64,000 bases of DNA, taken from Sclerotiophoma versabilis. Lineage: Eukaryota > Ascomycota > Dothideomycetes > Pleosporales > Didymellaceae. The notes under the pieces are model-generated. The model saw only the letters and a list, made by a program, of their open reading frames with translations, was not told the DNA's origin and did no database searches. The position numbers and the translations under genes were made by a program. The stretch spans positions 1,763,902-1,827,901 of the forward strand of contig JAAROD010000029.1 of the NCBI GenBank assembly GCA_012274445.1, read 5' to 3'. Within the stretch, counting starts at the first letter, position 1; each line of letters opens with the position of its first letter. Below are positions 42,110-54,600 of this stretch, piece by piece.

Positions 42110-45100
42110 CTAAACCCCCTAAGTGTATAATAATAGAAGAAGACAACCTTTATAATCAATAGCTGCCTAGTAGCTAGCTAATATATAAATAGTAGATATA
42201 ATTACAGTATTTATATAAGTAATAGTAAGACCTGTTACACAGCCTATTAGTAGACAATCTAATAGTAATAATATAATCTTTAAAAGCTAACCTAGATAAA
42301 CTAGTAAGTAAGCAAGAGAGATAACTATATAAGTAGCTATAATCCTAAATAAATAAACTTAGGAGGATGCTAAGTAATAATACTTATCTAGAAACCTTAG
42401 AAAGAAGTAGACAAAACTTTTCCTCTAGTTCTACCCCTTTAAGTAACTACTAAAATTATACTATCTAATAGGCTAAAAAGCCTAAACTTCCTAATATAGA
42501 AGTATTTAATAAAGAATTATATAAATAATATCTCTAATAGAAGATAAAGGTATAGGCTAAGCTATATAGAGACTAGCTAGTATACTCTACTAAGAAGGAC
42601 TAAGTTAACTATATAATTACTTATATAACTAGTTAAGTATTTAATACTCTATCTCTAATAATAATAGGCCTTATAAACAGCACTACCCTACTAATACTTA
42701 ATAAGGCCTAGGTATACCTTAATAGGTTCTTTAAGGACCCTACTACTTAGGAGAAAGCCTTTAAGTACTTATATATAATAAAATAAGGTAAGAATAACTT
42801 TAATCTATATATTAAGAAGTTTAACCTAAAGCTATAAGAGGTAGCCTTAGATAGAGTAAGCTACGCTTAGAAAGTTAACTATCTTAAGAATAGTTTAAAC
42901 AGTAAGCTATTAAGAGCCTAAGCTAGATATTAACTACTTAGACTTAAGACGTATAAACAGTTTATACAGTATACTAGAATAACCTAAGAGAACCTTAAGG
43001 CTGTAGACAGAATTATAGGTAACAGCTACTCTACCTAGACGTATAACTTAACTCTCTAGAAACCTTAACAAAGAAATAGTAATAAAATAGACTAGCAGCC
43101 TATAGTAGGTACTTACTAGCTCTATATAAAGAAGAGAGAGTACTAGAGAATAGAAGAAGAACTTTAGAAAAGAAGAGTAATAGGTGCCTACCTAAAGTAT
43201 AGTAATAAAGGCTATATAGTATAGAATTATAAGAAGAAAGTACTTCTTAGCTTACCTTTCTATACAAATAAGTAGAAAGTAACTACTAGAACTTCTAGAG
43301 TTACTTCTACCTAACCTACTAAAGAGACGTCTTCCTCTAAAGATAAGGGAAAAGACTAGCCCTAGCTAAAAGTTATATACTAGGGCCTCTTTAATAAGTT
43401 CTAAAGCCTATATAAACTATAGATTCTTTACTCTATTAACTAGCTGTAATAAAACCTATAATAATTTATATAATTATTAACTTAACTATATAAGCTACTG
43501 CTATAATTAATAATAGTTACTATACCTATTACCTAGTAAATAAATAGTTTATATAAAGAATAAACTTACTATATATACTAATTACTTCTATTAAGATAGA
43601 AGAAGTAAATAACTAGATAAGTAAGATTTCTAAGATTATAGAATTTACTCTTAATATTAGAAGTGTATAATAGCTATAAGTAGTAGCTTATATTAGCCTA
43701 TTAATATATAAGTATAATATAATCTTAGAAAAGACCTAGCTAGAGAATATTAGAGGAGTTATTAACTTCTAGAGAAGATTACTATAGATAAAGTAATATA
43801 AAGTTACTATATAAAGTACTAAAGTGCTTACTCTTCTAGACTACTACTTTATATTAGTAGTAGCCTTCTAGTACTATGTATAGAAGAGCTATAAAGAAGA
43901 CTTTAGAGTTTAAGTTTTTACTGCTAGCATGTAAGATATCTAGAAGGCTTTAAAACCTAAGACCTAGATAATAAAAAAAGAAGTATAAGCTATACTCTCT
44001 ATATATCTATAATTATACATTTAGCTATTTATTTTAAAAGAAGAAAACAAGCTACTACTATATAGAGGCCTAAAGGTAGATTATATAATTAAGCTAAATA
44101 AAGTAGATAGGAAGACTCTAGAAGTACTATACAGCCTACTCTATATAATATCTAGAGATAAGCTTCTTATCTTATACTATATACTACTAAACCTACTTAA
44201 AAAAAGGTTTATTAAAGCTAGTAACTTACTAGCAGCCTTACTAGTACTATTTATATAAAAACTAGAAGGTAGACTTTACTTTTATATAGACTATAGAGCA
44301 CTTAATACCCTTATAAAGAAGAATTAATACTTTCTCCTACTAATTAAAGAAACTCTAAACCTAATTAGATAAGCTACCTAGTATATAAAGCTAGATATTA
44401 CTACTACTTTCTATAAGATTAGAATATCTAAGGAATAGAAATAGATAACTACCTTCTATATAAGGTTTAGAGTATATAAATAGCTTATAATACTGTTTAG
44501 ATTAGTAAATACTCTAAGCACCTTTTAAAGGTATATTAACTAGGCTCTAAGAAACTTTCTAGACAACTTTGCCTCTATATACTTAGATAATATTCTTATT
44601 TTTACTAAGAGGTCTCTATAGAAATATTATAAATATATATAATAAGTAGTTAAACGCCTATAGGAAGCTAGCCTATACTTAGAAGTTAATAAGTATAAAT
44701 TTAATATCTAATATATAAAGTTTCTTAGCTTTATTCTAGAGGCTAGAAAGAGAATTTCTATAGATTCTAAAAAGGTATAAGTAATTAAGAAGTAGTAAGC
44801 CCTAACTACTATTAAGAGTATATAAGAGTTCTTAGAATTTACTAATTTCTATAGAAAGTTTATTAAGAACTTTACTACTCTATCTAAGCTACTTATATAG
44901 CTTATAAAGAAAAACTTACTATTCTAATAAAAAAAGAAGTAAGAGTAAGCCTTCCTATTAGATAAAGTACTTACTACTTTAGACCTAAAAGAGAAGGCTA
45001 TAGTTAAATATAATTTCTCTAGCTTTACTATAGGTACTACTCTCTTATAAGAAGATATATTTAGTAATTTCTATATAGTTATATATCTCTTATAAAAGTT

Positions 45101-47000
45101 TCTCTCTTATAAAGTAAACTACTCTATTTATAATAAGGAACTTCTAGTAGTAATCTTCTACCTATAGAAATAGGACACTAAACTCTAAAGTATATAAGAG
45201 TTTAAAGTTATTACTAACTATAAGAACCTTAAGTACTTTACTAAGAAATAAAAGCTTACTAAAAGATATATATAATAGGCTTAAATTATATCCTAGTTTA
45301 GTAATATAAAGATCTGCTATAGACTAGGAAAAGAGAATATATAAGCAGACGCCCTATTAAGAAGAGACTAAGATATACTCTAAGAAGAAGATAATAAGTA
45401 GCTTACTAGTAGAGAGTTTATTATACTTATACTATTCTATTAATAGGACCTTACCTATACTACTTCTATATAAATACCTACTCTTACTATAGAGAACGCT
45501 ATCTTATTAGACACCTAGCCTTAGCTGCTACTTCTAGATAACTTAATAGCTTATTACTAGAACTAAGCTATAGAAGATAATAAGATATACTTTACTATAT
45601 AATAAGCTATTAAGAATAGTATAAGATCTCTAAATACTGTTATAAAAAAGATAGCAGTATCCTTAGGTAACTATATAGTAATAGATAATAATAAACTCTA
45701 GTAGAGAAATAGAACCTAGGTACTAAATAGTAAACCTATCTATATAGGTATTATATAGTAAGTATATCTTATAGTTTAGACAGGATACTCTAGAAGAGAA
45801 GAAACCTACTATATAATAGTAAGAATATAGTACTAGCTAGAGATAAGTAAAGATAACTATTACTTTATATAGAACTATAATATATATTAGTAAAGTACCT
45901 CTTAGAAAGATAGAAAACATAGTTACCTATAACTATTACTAGTACTTAGCTGTATATAGTAAGACCTTATAGTTAATTTTATTACTAGTTTTCTACTTTT
46001 CTTAGGTTATATAAACCTTATAGCTGTAAAAGACTAACTAAGTAAGAGTATAATTCTAATTCTCTTAGAAAAGATTAAAGTAGATAATATTACTTAGGTA
46101 TTTATATAAGAAGTTTACTAACTATATAAACTTCTATAGTCTATTACCTTAAATAGAAGTACTTAGTTTATTAGTAAACTCTAGAGAAGAGTATATAAAC
46201 TTCTAGGTATATAATAGAACCTTTCTACTATATTCTACCTATAAATAGATAAACTTACTAAAAGAGCTAATAGTAATATTAAAGTAGTAGTATATACGTA
46301 CATAAACTAAGTATAAGATAACTAGGCTATACTTACTCTAATACTAGAACTAATACTTAACACCTATATAAGCTTAATAACTAAAGTTTTACTCTTCTTT
46401 CTTTAATATAAGTTTAAGAACACGCTGTTCTCTCTAGACCTACTAGATAACCTAGCTAAAGGTAACCTAATAGATTATATAATAGATCTAAAGAAGTAGG
46501 CTAAAATAATTATATAAACCTTACGCTAAGTAGTAGACTAGGTAATTTTAGTAATAATATACTTCTAATAATAATAAGAAGCTTAGGCTAACTATATAAG
46601 ATAACTAGTGCCTAAATACTAAGTTAAAAACTAGGTCTAGCTAAAACTAAAGAATATTTAGACTAATAGACCTAGTAAAAAGCTAGATTAGAAAAATAGA
46701 AAGTTCTAAGTAGCCTATATATAAGACCCCTACTAGGTTAAACTTAATATTCTATAGCAGACTAAGTTCTACTATATTAATTTACTATAACCTACTACAA
46801 CTAATCTACTACTCTTATAATATAATAATTAAGTACTAAAAGTAGTTATTATATAAGATAAAGACTAAAAGAAATACCTAGAATACCTTATTAAAGGTAT
46901 TATTAATAAACGCGTACAGAATAATTAACTATAATATTAAGTTAAGTAGGTAGGCTATAAAGCTCTAACTTAAAAGCTAAGAGTTAATATTATTAATACT
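42110..47000 (+). mobile_element. RIP-degraded Gypsy chromovirus of another family
   Basis: The plus strand reads, with very many TAA/TAG codons, through a gag zinc knuckle (near 43190: K-YSNKGYIV-NYKKK pattern, Cys changed to Tyr), RT (44.24-44.62 kb: LEGRLYFYIDYRALN, YLDNILIFT), RNase H (about 45.0-45.35 kb), integrase (45.9-46.5 kb) and a chromodomain-like end near 46.84-46.99 kb. Cys-to-Tyr and Gln/Trp-to-stop changes are those expected from RIP. No LTR pair could be fixed by eye. Element 2 abuts its left end. Confidence 0.65.
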
Positions 47001-48793
47001 AAAGCCTATAGAAGTTAGATAGCTTATATAAGAGATATATAGCTACTTATAAAAAGACTAGCTAGAAACTAAAGAAAGAACCTTATCTATATTAAAAATA
47101 GTAACTATATAGAAGAACTATATACTACTAAAAGCCTACTTAGTATTACTAAAGTATCTCTTCTCTATAGAGGCTGTAATAGCCTATCTACTAGAATAAC
47201 TAGAGGTACTAGAAGTACTATTAGTAGACTTAGAAGAAGTACCTATATAAAAGTTAGTAAAGTAGTAATAAGTACTACTATTACTCTATATATAGTTAGG
47301 GTAAGCTCTATTCTACTACCTAATAATAGATACGCAGCTAAGGAAAGCTATAAATATCTTCTTACCTTAGATAGTAGCAGCGCAGTTATTAGTATAACTA
47401 GTAAGGTTAATAGTACTATAGAAGTAAATAATAAAGGCCTTAAGATAAGAGGGGTGCTAGGTAAGTAGCTAATAAGTATAAATAGTTATATAAGTAATAA
47501 TAGAAGAGTAATTTTAGACTTTAGAACTAAAAACAGTATTATATAGAGACTAGTTATAAAGGTAGAGAAAGTAGTTAGTAATATAATAGATATTAATTTA
47601 TATAGAATATTAGTAAAGAAAAAGACTATAAAAGAGAAGAGTACTATATAGAAGTAAATATAAGAACCTATTAGAGCTTATTAGTAACAGCCTTGTCTTT
47701 AATATACTATATAGTATAGTACTAGTTAAAGTTAGTAGAACCTTAAGAAATATTAATATTAGCTAAGATAACACTTCTAGCAGTTATATAAGTAATAAGC
47801 TAGTAAGTAATATTAATAAGATAGTTAAAGGTAGTAGAGTAAGTGCTGTTTACAGAGCTACTAGTAGAACCTTAAAGATAGTTAAGGCTACTACCTAGCT
47901 AGCTACTAGGACTCTATATACTGTAAGTAGGAGTAGATATAATAATATATAGAAGTAAAAGATTATTAAAGAAGAAAACTTCTAGAAAAGTATATAAAAC
48001 CTATAGAATAATTAATAAGTTAAGTATAAGGTAAAGAAAGAAAAGAGCTTCTAGAAAGAGGTCTATATAGTTTATATAGAAGACTTAGACCTATATACTT
48101 CTATTAAGGCTATAGAGGTTTTAAGGTAAAGTTAATAGACTAATAGTTACTATATAGAAGAGTAATTACGAGTTAAGTTATAAGATAAGGTAATATAACT
48201 AATTAGGACTACTGCTAGTACTAGAGCTGTATATAAACAGACTATAATTAGCTAGTACTATATAAGTATAAGTAAAGAAGCACGTATATATTAAGATTAT
48301 AGCTCTATAGTAAAACCTAGATTACCTAATTTAGACACTGTACCTTGTTTTAAGAATAGTAGCCTATAGGTAACTGTTTTACTATTATATTACTACTCTA
48401 AGTTTTACGTATAAGTAAATATATTAAAGTAAAGAAGAAAGGTATTATAATAAGCTAAGCTCTAAGTATATAAGAGTACGCACTAAACCTATATACGTAA
48501 TTATAGAGTATAGCTTAGTATCTTGCTATATCTTATATAAGAAGAGATAATTCCTTCTTTCTTCTCTATCTTTCTACTTCTATAGTATAGGACAAATGCA
48601 TACTTATTAGAAGGCTACTTTAACTCTTAATAATAAAAATAAAGTAAAAGAAGTTTCTTAGTAATATTATAGATTATTCTACTCTATATAGCACTAAAGT
48701 AGGCTATTAAAGGCTATAATAGAGCTAGGTTTAGTATAGTCTTAGTAAAAGTGCACAGCTTACCTGTATACGCAGCTTGCCTATAAGGTATAT
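47001..48793. mobile_element. RIP-degraded repeat block ending in a Fot-type terminal repeat
   Basis: The block is AT-rich with no readable gene. Near its right end, TTAGTAAAAGTGCACAGC and following bases up to 48793 (before TA at 48794-48795) match the terminal repeat of the element at 13783-15648. At least one Fot-type copy therefore ends here; its left end was not found. Confidence 0.45.
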
Positions 48794-48795
48794 TA

Positions 48796-49250
48796 TAGCT
48801 AATAGTTTATTTATAATATCTACTACCTTATATAACTAAAGGGTAAATCTATATAGATTAAAGCTAAGAATATATTATATAATTATTTACTCTTCTATTA
48901 TAGAGAGCTTCTAGCTATTAGGTAGTACTTCTTATTAATATCTAATTTTATTAAATTTGCGCGCGGCTTAGCTCGTCTACAGCGGCTACCGAAATCTTTC
49001 CAGCACAGATGAAAAATTTAATGTCACAATTTGCAAGGATGTTTGTCTAGTCATTACTTACGATGCTGCTCAGAAATGAGGCCAATTTAAGGTCGCGCGA
49101 TATTACATCAGCGTATCCTTACTCGTACCACCAGAAGAATATGCACAGCACCAATGCTATGCGCTGAACAAACCTCCACCAAATCATTGCCATGTTGACT
49201 TACATTTAGGGCCCAAAGATATGTAGAGCCCACGAGTCTTGTCGAAACAC
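48796..49250. other. Spacer, RIP block to normal DNA
   Basis: Composition returns to normal near 48955. No gene is supported. Confidence 0.35.
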
Positions 49251-50888
49251 TCAAACCTTATTCACACCTTGGGCTACACCTAGACCCTTCGCCGCCTTAT
49301 TACCCTTCAGCTTGCTGCGCATGCGCTCCTTAATCTTTACAGTCTTCGCTTCGAGACCTAATTGCTTCGTAAGGAGAGTCTTGGGCTCAGCAGACTGCTT
49401 GGTGGTGTTGCGTGTGCGGAGATTTGCCAAGTGCCCGGCAAGACATTCGTACAGAGGGTCATTCTCCAGGAAGGCGTGCGTGGCTATCTTATCCAGGAGC
49501 TTGTACGAAGCGGTGGTAGTGTGAATTCGGTCGCAGAAGAAATTGGTGAAGTGGCCTACGTACATGTTGTTGAGGCCGAGAACACGAGCGGCACGGCAGA
49601 TCTGGGGGTTACTGTCATCAAACTTCTCGTCGGCATGAAGGGTGATGGAGAACACGCGACCCTGGTAGGTCATCTCCTTCATCCACTCTAAGTGTGCCTT
49701 TGCAGCCGTCTTGTCCAACGAATTGGTGGGAAGCACGAAAATAGTTGCGTCCGGTCGTTTCTGTAAAGTGCTTGAAGGCCTTGTGTGAGGTCTGCATGAG
49801 AATAGACATTGGCAGAGTGGCGAGATTGGTATCGTCCGGCTTGACCTAGACCCTGAGACCATCTGAGGATAGAGCACGCTCTTCGCGGCACTTCCTTCGA
49901 ATGTCTGAGGTGGGGTTGATTTCTGGCATAGAACCATCCGTGACAGCCTCCTCTTTGGTAGCCTCGACCATGCTCTTAGGCGGGACTATCCTTGTAGCTG
50001 GCTTCTTAGCAATCTTCACAAACTTATAAAAGTTGATAGCCATCTTCAACTTGGGCGCTAGAGGTGGCAGAGATGTACACTTGACAGTCTCCGGAGTTAC
50101 GAAGACTGGGAATTCGGACAGATTTGCGACCGCGCCAGCTGAATTAATAGCCACTGTCATCGCAGAGTGATTCTCCAGAGCTTTTCGTCCGAATGGAACG
50201 CTTTATTGATAAGCTGTGAGACCGATGTAATGTGATTTGGAGGCTTGATAGCCATGTGCTCGTCCTCGATCTTCGTTAGCGCTGCAGTAGGCCAGACTGA
50301 CTCCGCAGCATGCACTGGGTTGGTCGAAGATCTCAGTGTTGAGCCGTTGCTCAAGTCCAACTCAGCAGTCGTCTCGCAGTTCTCGTGCACCTCCATCTCC
50401 AGAGCTGCAATGCAGCAATCTTTCTCTTCGACATCAGCGATTGGCTTCTGCAAATGGAGGGTATGCCTGTGGCTCACCTGCTTCAGAAGCGCGACTTTGC
50501 TAATTGAATTATCATAGACAGAGTGTAGATCAACAAGGCGTTGCTTCTGTCCGTTGAGCGCGACCTCAAGTTTAAAGATGCGAGCCTCCTTATCTTGCAC
50601 CGTAGTCGTGAGGTCAGCGATGCTGGACTCCTAAGTAGATACAGCCTTCTCTAGCTCCTTGACGCGGCAGGACAAGTCCGAAGCTGTCAAGAAGTCTGCT
50701 GAGTGGTCACTATCCGCCCAGTTGATTTTTGGGGGTGCCTGCAATTCGGTCAGTAGATGTCTCTGATTGGAGATTAGTGAGTCTACCCTTCGAGAGTATG
50801 CCATCTCTAGACGGCACGGTTCGAGCGGAGCTGGTCTCGGTGGCTCGCATATCAGCGGACTTCGAAGCCCAGAAGATCGCAGGGCCAC
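49251..50888 (-). pseudogene. Decayed coiled-coil protein gene, family not recognised
   Basis: On the minus strand three collinear frames join into one gene. 50888-50157 gives a coiled-coil N-terminal part (CRVKELEKAV, EARIFKLEVALNGQKQRLVD) with an in-frame TAG near 50628. A one-base frame change near 50160 leads into MTVAINSAGAVANLSEFPVF. A further TAG lies near 49852. Another frame change near 49760 leads into RPDATIFVLPTNSLDKTAAK and a basic end (KIKERMRSKLKGNKAAKG). Two frameshifts and two stops are too many for introns, and no good splice sites lie at the breaks. The TAGs fit C-to-T changes; the frameshifts do not come from RIP. I recognise no domain. Confidence 0.6.
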
Positions 50889-51738
50889 TTATCGCACTTT
50901 CTTGACGCGGCTGTTTTGGTGAGAGAGTGTGGGAGAATTTGCAAAGGTTAAGAAAGGCGCAGTCCTAGGCAAACCTTTTGGTACGTAGACAGTATGGTTG
51001 AGAAGCAGTTGCGTAAAGATGAGGAAGGAGAGAGTTTCGTGGATCGGCGCAGGTTGAACTTAAGAGTCGAAGGACTGTCCAGAGCTGGGGAGGTGAGTGC
51101 GTGCTTAGAGGTGAGAGAGATGAACGCACATGTAATTCGACTCATGTGAACTTGCGCACTACGGTGTGAATCGCAAAACTGACGTACCTGATGTGAGATG
51201 GAGCAAAGATCGCTTAACACAATTGTAGCACCAATACTCGTTCATGTACGCATGATCAACGAATGCGCTGGCATGATGATAATGAAAGTGAGAGATCATC
51301 AGCGAGCCATAGACATCTGAGCTGTACCGCGTAATGGAATCCCAGCTTGCCAACGTACAGCACTACAAGGTTCAGTGTGATTCAATAGACATCTGGGAAT
51401 TCGACAGGAAACTAGGTAATGTTTTCCCATTCACGCGCTGATATTCGTTACCATTGCTCTTGTTGTTGTCGACGTGCTTTGCGGGGTCGTGCTTCTTCCT
51501 TCACTCATGATCCGGTTCAAGTATGCGAGATGGGCTGATCAATCTGCTAACTATTGCATGCGACCGCAGCAGTTACGATACAGAGTAAACATTCCCAAAC
51601 GCTACTTGCGCATGAATAGCACAAGCAGCCACCACAACGCCAGTGTCAAATCAAGTCAAACAGCTGCTTTCGCTTCAAACCTGTTCAAGGCGGGCAGGCG
51701 GATAGCTCAATGCCAAGATTGATACGCCAGCTAAAGAA
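50889..51738. other. Intergenic region between two decayed genes
   Basis: Composition is normal. Frames of 64-90 codons on both strands lack features. It is the shared 5' side of the divergent pseudogenes at 49251-50888 and 51739-53127. Confidence 0.35.
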
Positions 51739-53127
51739 ATGAAATCAATACGCATTCAAGTTTTCCATCCCTACCCGAACAACCTCCGTTCGCAAGAGAC
51801 GGATGTCACGGATTTCACATTCATGGACGCGCAGAAGGCTATACTAGCGATTCAGCTGCAGCTTACAGATATTGCTGAACTGTTAGAGAGTATCTACGAC
51901 AACGAAGAATCAGCGCAAGATGATGAGGGCGCCAGTCTCCAAACGGTCCAGCGCGACCTGGAACAGCGGCTACTTGTGTTAGAGGGTCAAATCCTATTTC
52001 TCCACATTGTGAAGGAGGAGCACAATCAGCAGCTGCTCTCTCAAAAACTTCTTGATGACGAAAAGCAAGCAGTCGGCAATTACGAGCTCGCCATGAGGCC
52101 AGCCCGCATATCGATCAGGACCGCAGACGTCCCTTTCAAGACCGACTACGAAACCCAGCTGGACAGTGCAAAGGAGTTCGATGATAAAAGTCAGTGGGAG
52201 ATAGCAAAGGAATTATATGCCTCTACCTTCAGTGAGGACGAAGCACTCCAGGAAGGAGGGCCAGTTCAGCCGGTGGTTGCCAATCCATCAGCTCTCCACA
52301 TGTGAAGTGCAACGCCTGCCTAGAGGTTGGTCCTAAAAAGAGTGCGCTTCTCTTGCAGTGTGACCACACCTACTGTCGCATCTGTTTCTTGGATCACTTT
52401 AGCAGCGCCATCTCAAACCCAACTTTGTTCCCGCCGCGATGCTGCAGGCTGCCGATTCCTTTAGAGACTTGCCGCGACACGATCCCAAAGGAAGTCATCA
52501 AGGAATTCAACCTCAAGGTCGAAGAGCTAGCCACGGCCAACCCTATTTAGCGCCCCGATGCGGATTGTGCTAATTCTATACTATCGAAAGATAACAAGAA
52601 CGATGTTAGCACTTGCGTGTTCTGCAAGAGCACGACTTGTATGCAGTGTAAGAATCAGAGTCACGACGGCCTGTGCCCCGGCGATCCCCATGTGTAACTT
52701 CTCATGGATGCCGCCAAGCGCAGCAAATGGCAACAATGTACAAGGTGTCATAACCTTGGTGGAGCTGGACCAAGGATGTTCCCATATGACGTGAGTACAG
52801 CTAATACAACATTGACGCGATCGAGTCTGACTTTTGTACGTGCCGATGCAAGCACGAGCTCTGCTACCTGTGTGGCATGCAGTGGAAGTACTATTCATGT
52901 CCCCAATGGGACGAGACCTACCTCACCCGACCGACCCCAGCTGCAGTCGCTCCACTGGAGATGCAGCCAGTTGTCTACCATGCTGTACCGGGTGCTATCA
53001 CGAGCAAGAGTGGTCCCGAGAGAGAGGAATGACCTGCAAGGCCTGCGGTGCGCACTGGCTACCATGGGCCATGCGCTGTGGTGACTGCGTCTTTGCGAGC
53101 TGCGGGCGGCGCATCCACAACCGAGAT
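51739..53127 (+). pseudogene. RBR (RING-IBR-RING) ubiquitin ligase, decayed
   Basis: ATG 51739 starts a 188-codon acidic/helical N-terminal region. A frame change at about 52300 leads into RING1 (CNACLEVGPKK, CDHTYCRICFLDHF, PPRCCRLPIPLE). A TAG (52548-52550) follows, then IBR-like Cys (CVFCKSTTCMQCKNQSHDGLC). Further frame changes separate WQQCTRCHNL, VELDQGCSHMT and the RING2 part (FCTCRCKHELCYLCGMQW). A last Cys-rich piece, CTGCYHEQEW to CGDCVFASCGRR, ends at 53127. RBR ligases pass ubiquitin from E2 through a RING2 cysteine (here in the GCSHMT-CTCRC area). With several frame changes and stops, only fragments could be made. I tested introns at the breaks: a GTGAGT at 52790 has no acceptor that restores the frame. 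Confidence 0.75.
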
Positions 53128-54600
53128 TGAAATGCATCACTGTGCGATCGTGGGCGTACAAATCTCTTTTGGATCCGCGTTGTCTCAGCATGTATTCAAA
53201 GATTTTGGTAACGATTTGAGCAATTGGTATGTACATCTTCTGCTTACTCCTCAGCCCAAGTCTCCGTGACTAAAGCCATGTTAGAATAAATGTTCAATAT
53301 CGTCAGAAGAAGCTGTCATTTCAGACGAGTAGAGGCTAGATATGGCACGTAACGATACTTCTGCCAAGATCCAGTGCCACAAGGAAGAACATTCGGTATG
53401 AGGCAATCTCACGCAGACTGAGATCGAATCTTTCACATGAACTTCGTCCGTTCCCTGAAACGTCACGAAGAATTGATATTTTTTCTTCGAAACAAAATTA
53501 CTTTGTACCTTCATTTCAAATAGTTTAGTTGTCTGTGCCAACATTACTGATGAAAGGCTTCATATTACGTGAAGCGAGTGCTGTCAATAGCAGCCCCGTA
53601 GATTGCAAGGTTGTGAAGTTGCCATCACACCCGCCAGGTGAGGAAAACAAGGCCCGTTTCTTGGCACGGCGCTCGGATGACGCCATGTAGCGTACCTAGG
53701 CATCAAGAACCGCGTACGGAGTATTGTATCAGGAATTGATATGATACGTCTTTCAGGAGTGATCTCAGGCATTTTTGCGCATTAGAATTATTCGAAGGGC
53801 TTTAAAATTAGTTGAGATATATATTGTCGCGCAAGTAGACTATGGTGTTGGGGGATGAGTGAGTGCATTGACCTTCAGCAGTGCCAAGAACGGGCATTTT
53901 TTCCATCGGGGTAATTACATGTCTGCATCGTTGAAACCTACAGGGTCTTCGCATGTCGGATCGCATCCCTGCTAAAATTTGACGAATCAGCGACTCGGTC
54001 TAACTAGATTCTAATGCTGTGACACGTTGAATTTCAACAGGGATGCGACCCGACGTGCAGTTACCCTGTAGAATCAGGGCGGTGCCCCACGTTAGGCACT
54101 CTATTTAAGATTAAAGGCCTTGCATCGACACCACCGATGTCTTCATTTGGCACGGAACGTCACCAACGTCATGGAATCTCTTAAGACGTTAAGATCCACC
54201 ATATAAACAATAAACTCCAAACAGATTGTTAAATAGCGGTGTCTGACTCGTAGTAGTTTATTAACTTGCGCCCCGCGTTCCACCCCTTAGGCTCTAATAT
54301 TGAGCTTCTACTCTGAAGCATTGGCATGAAAATGCCAATCGGAAACATCGACAGCATTGATCCATTTTATCATCGATGTTTGTGGATCCGCTTCCCCCGC
54401 GATGTTGATTGGATTTAATCTCAGGCATCGTCCTCTTGTCTTGGCCTATGAGGGGATATATGTGATCTTTGGGGTTTCTGGAACAGAGCCAGGTGCAAAG
54501 AACTGTACTTAAACATCGCCTTGTTCGCTCCTGTCGTGCTGTACCTCAATCCACGATCAGTCTTATTCAGCTTCATACTTCTTTCCCGACATTCACACCT
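53128..54600. other. Intergenic region holding a hairpin mini-transposon
   Basis: Apart from the TA-flanked element at 53941-54068, I see no gene or RNA. A frame open from 54469 runs into the esterase gene but precedes its signal peptide, so I treat it as 5' UTR. The last 150 bases include a TATATATG near 54457 and pyrimidine-rich stretches before the ATG at 54601. Confidence 0.4.
53941..54068. mobile_element. 128-bp TA-flanked hairpin element (MITE-like)
   Basis: The arms start CAGGGT and are inverted repeats of about 45 bases (left CAGGGTCTTCGCATGTCGGA; right arm complement CAGGGTAACTGCACGTCGGG), with roughly six or seven mismatches. TA lies on both sides (53939-53940, 54069-54070). Size, structure and TA duplication fit a miniature inverted-repeat element mobilised by a Tc1/mariner-pogo transposase. 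Its ends do not match those of the Fot/pogo elements in this window, so its helper lies elsewhere. It has no coding capacity. Confidence 0.7.

Noticed and set aside
51739..53127. RBR gene as an intact multi-intron gene
   Set aside because: The frame breaks lack usable donor/acceptor pairs; the one good donor (GTGAGT at 52790) has no acceptor that restores the RING2 frame. A TAG also lies inside the coding part.
54469..54600. 44-codon N-terminal extension of the CE1 esterase
   Set aside because: The signal peptide starts at the internal ATG 54601. The extension would bury it, so it is treated as 5' UTR.
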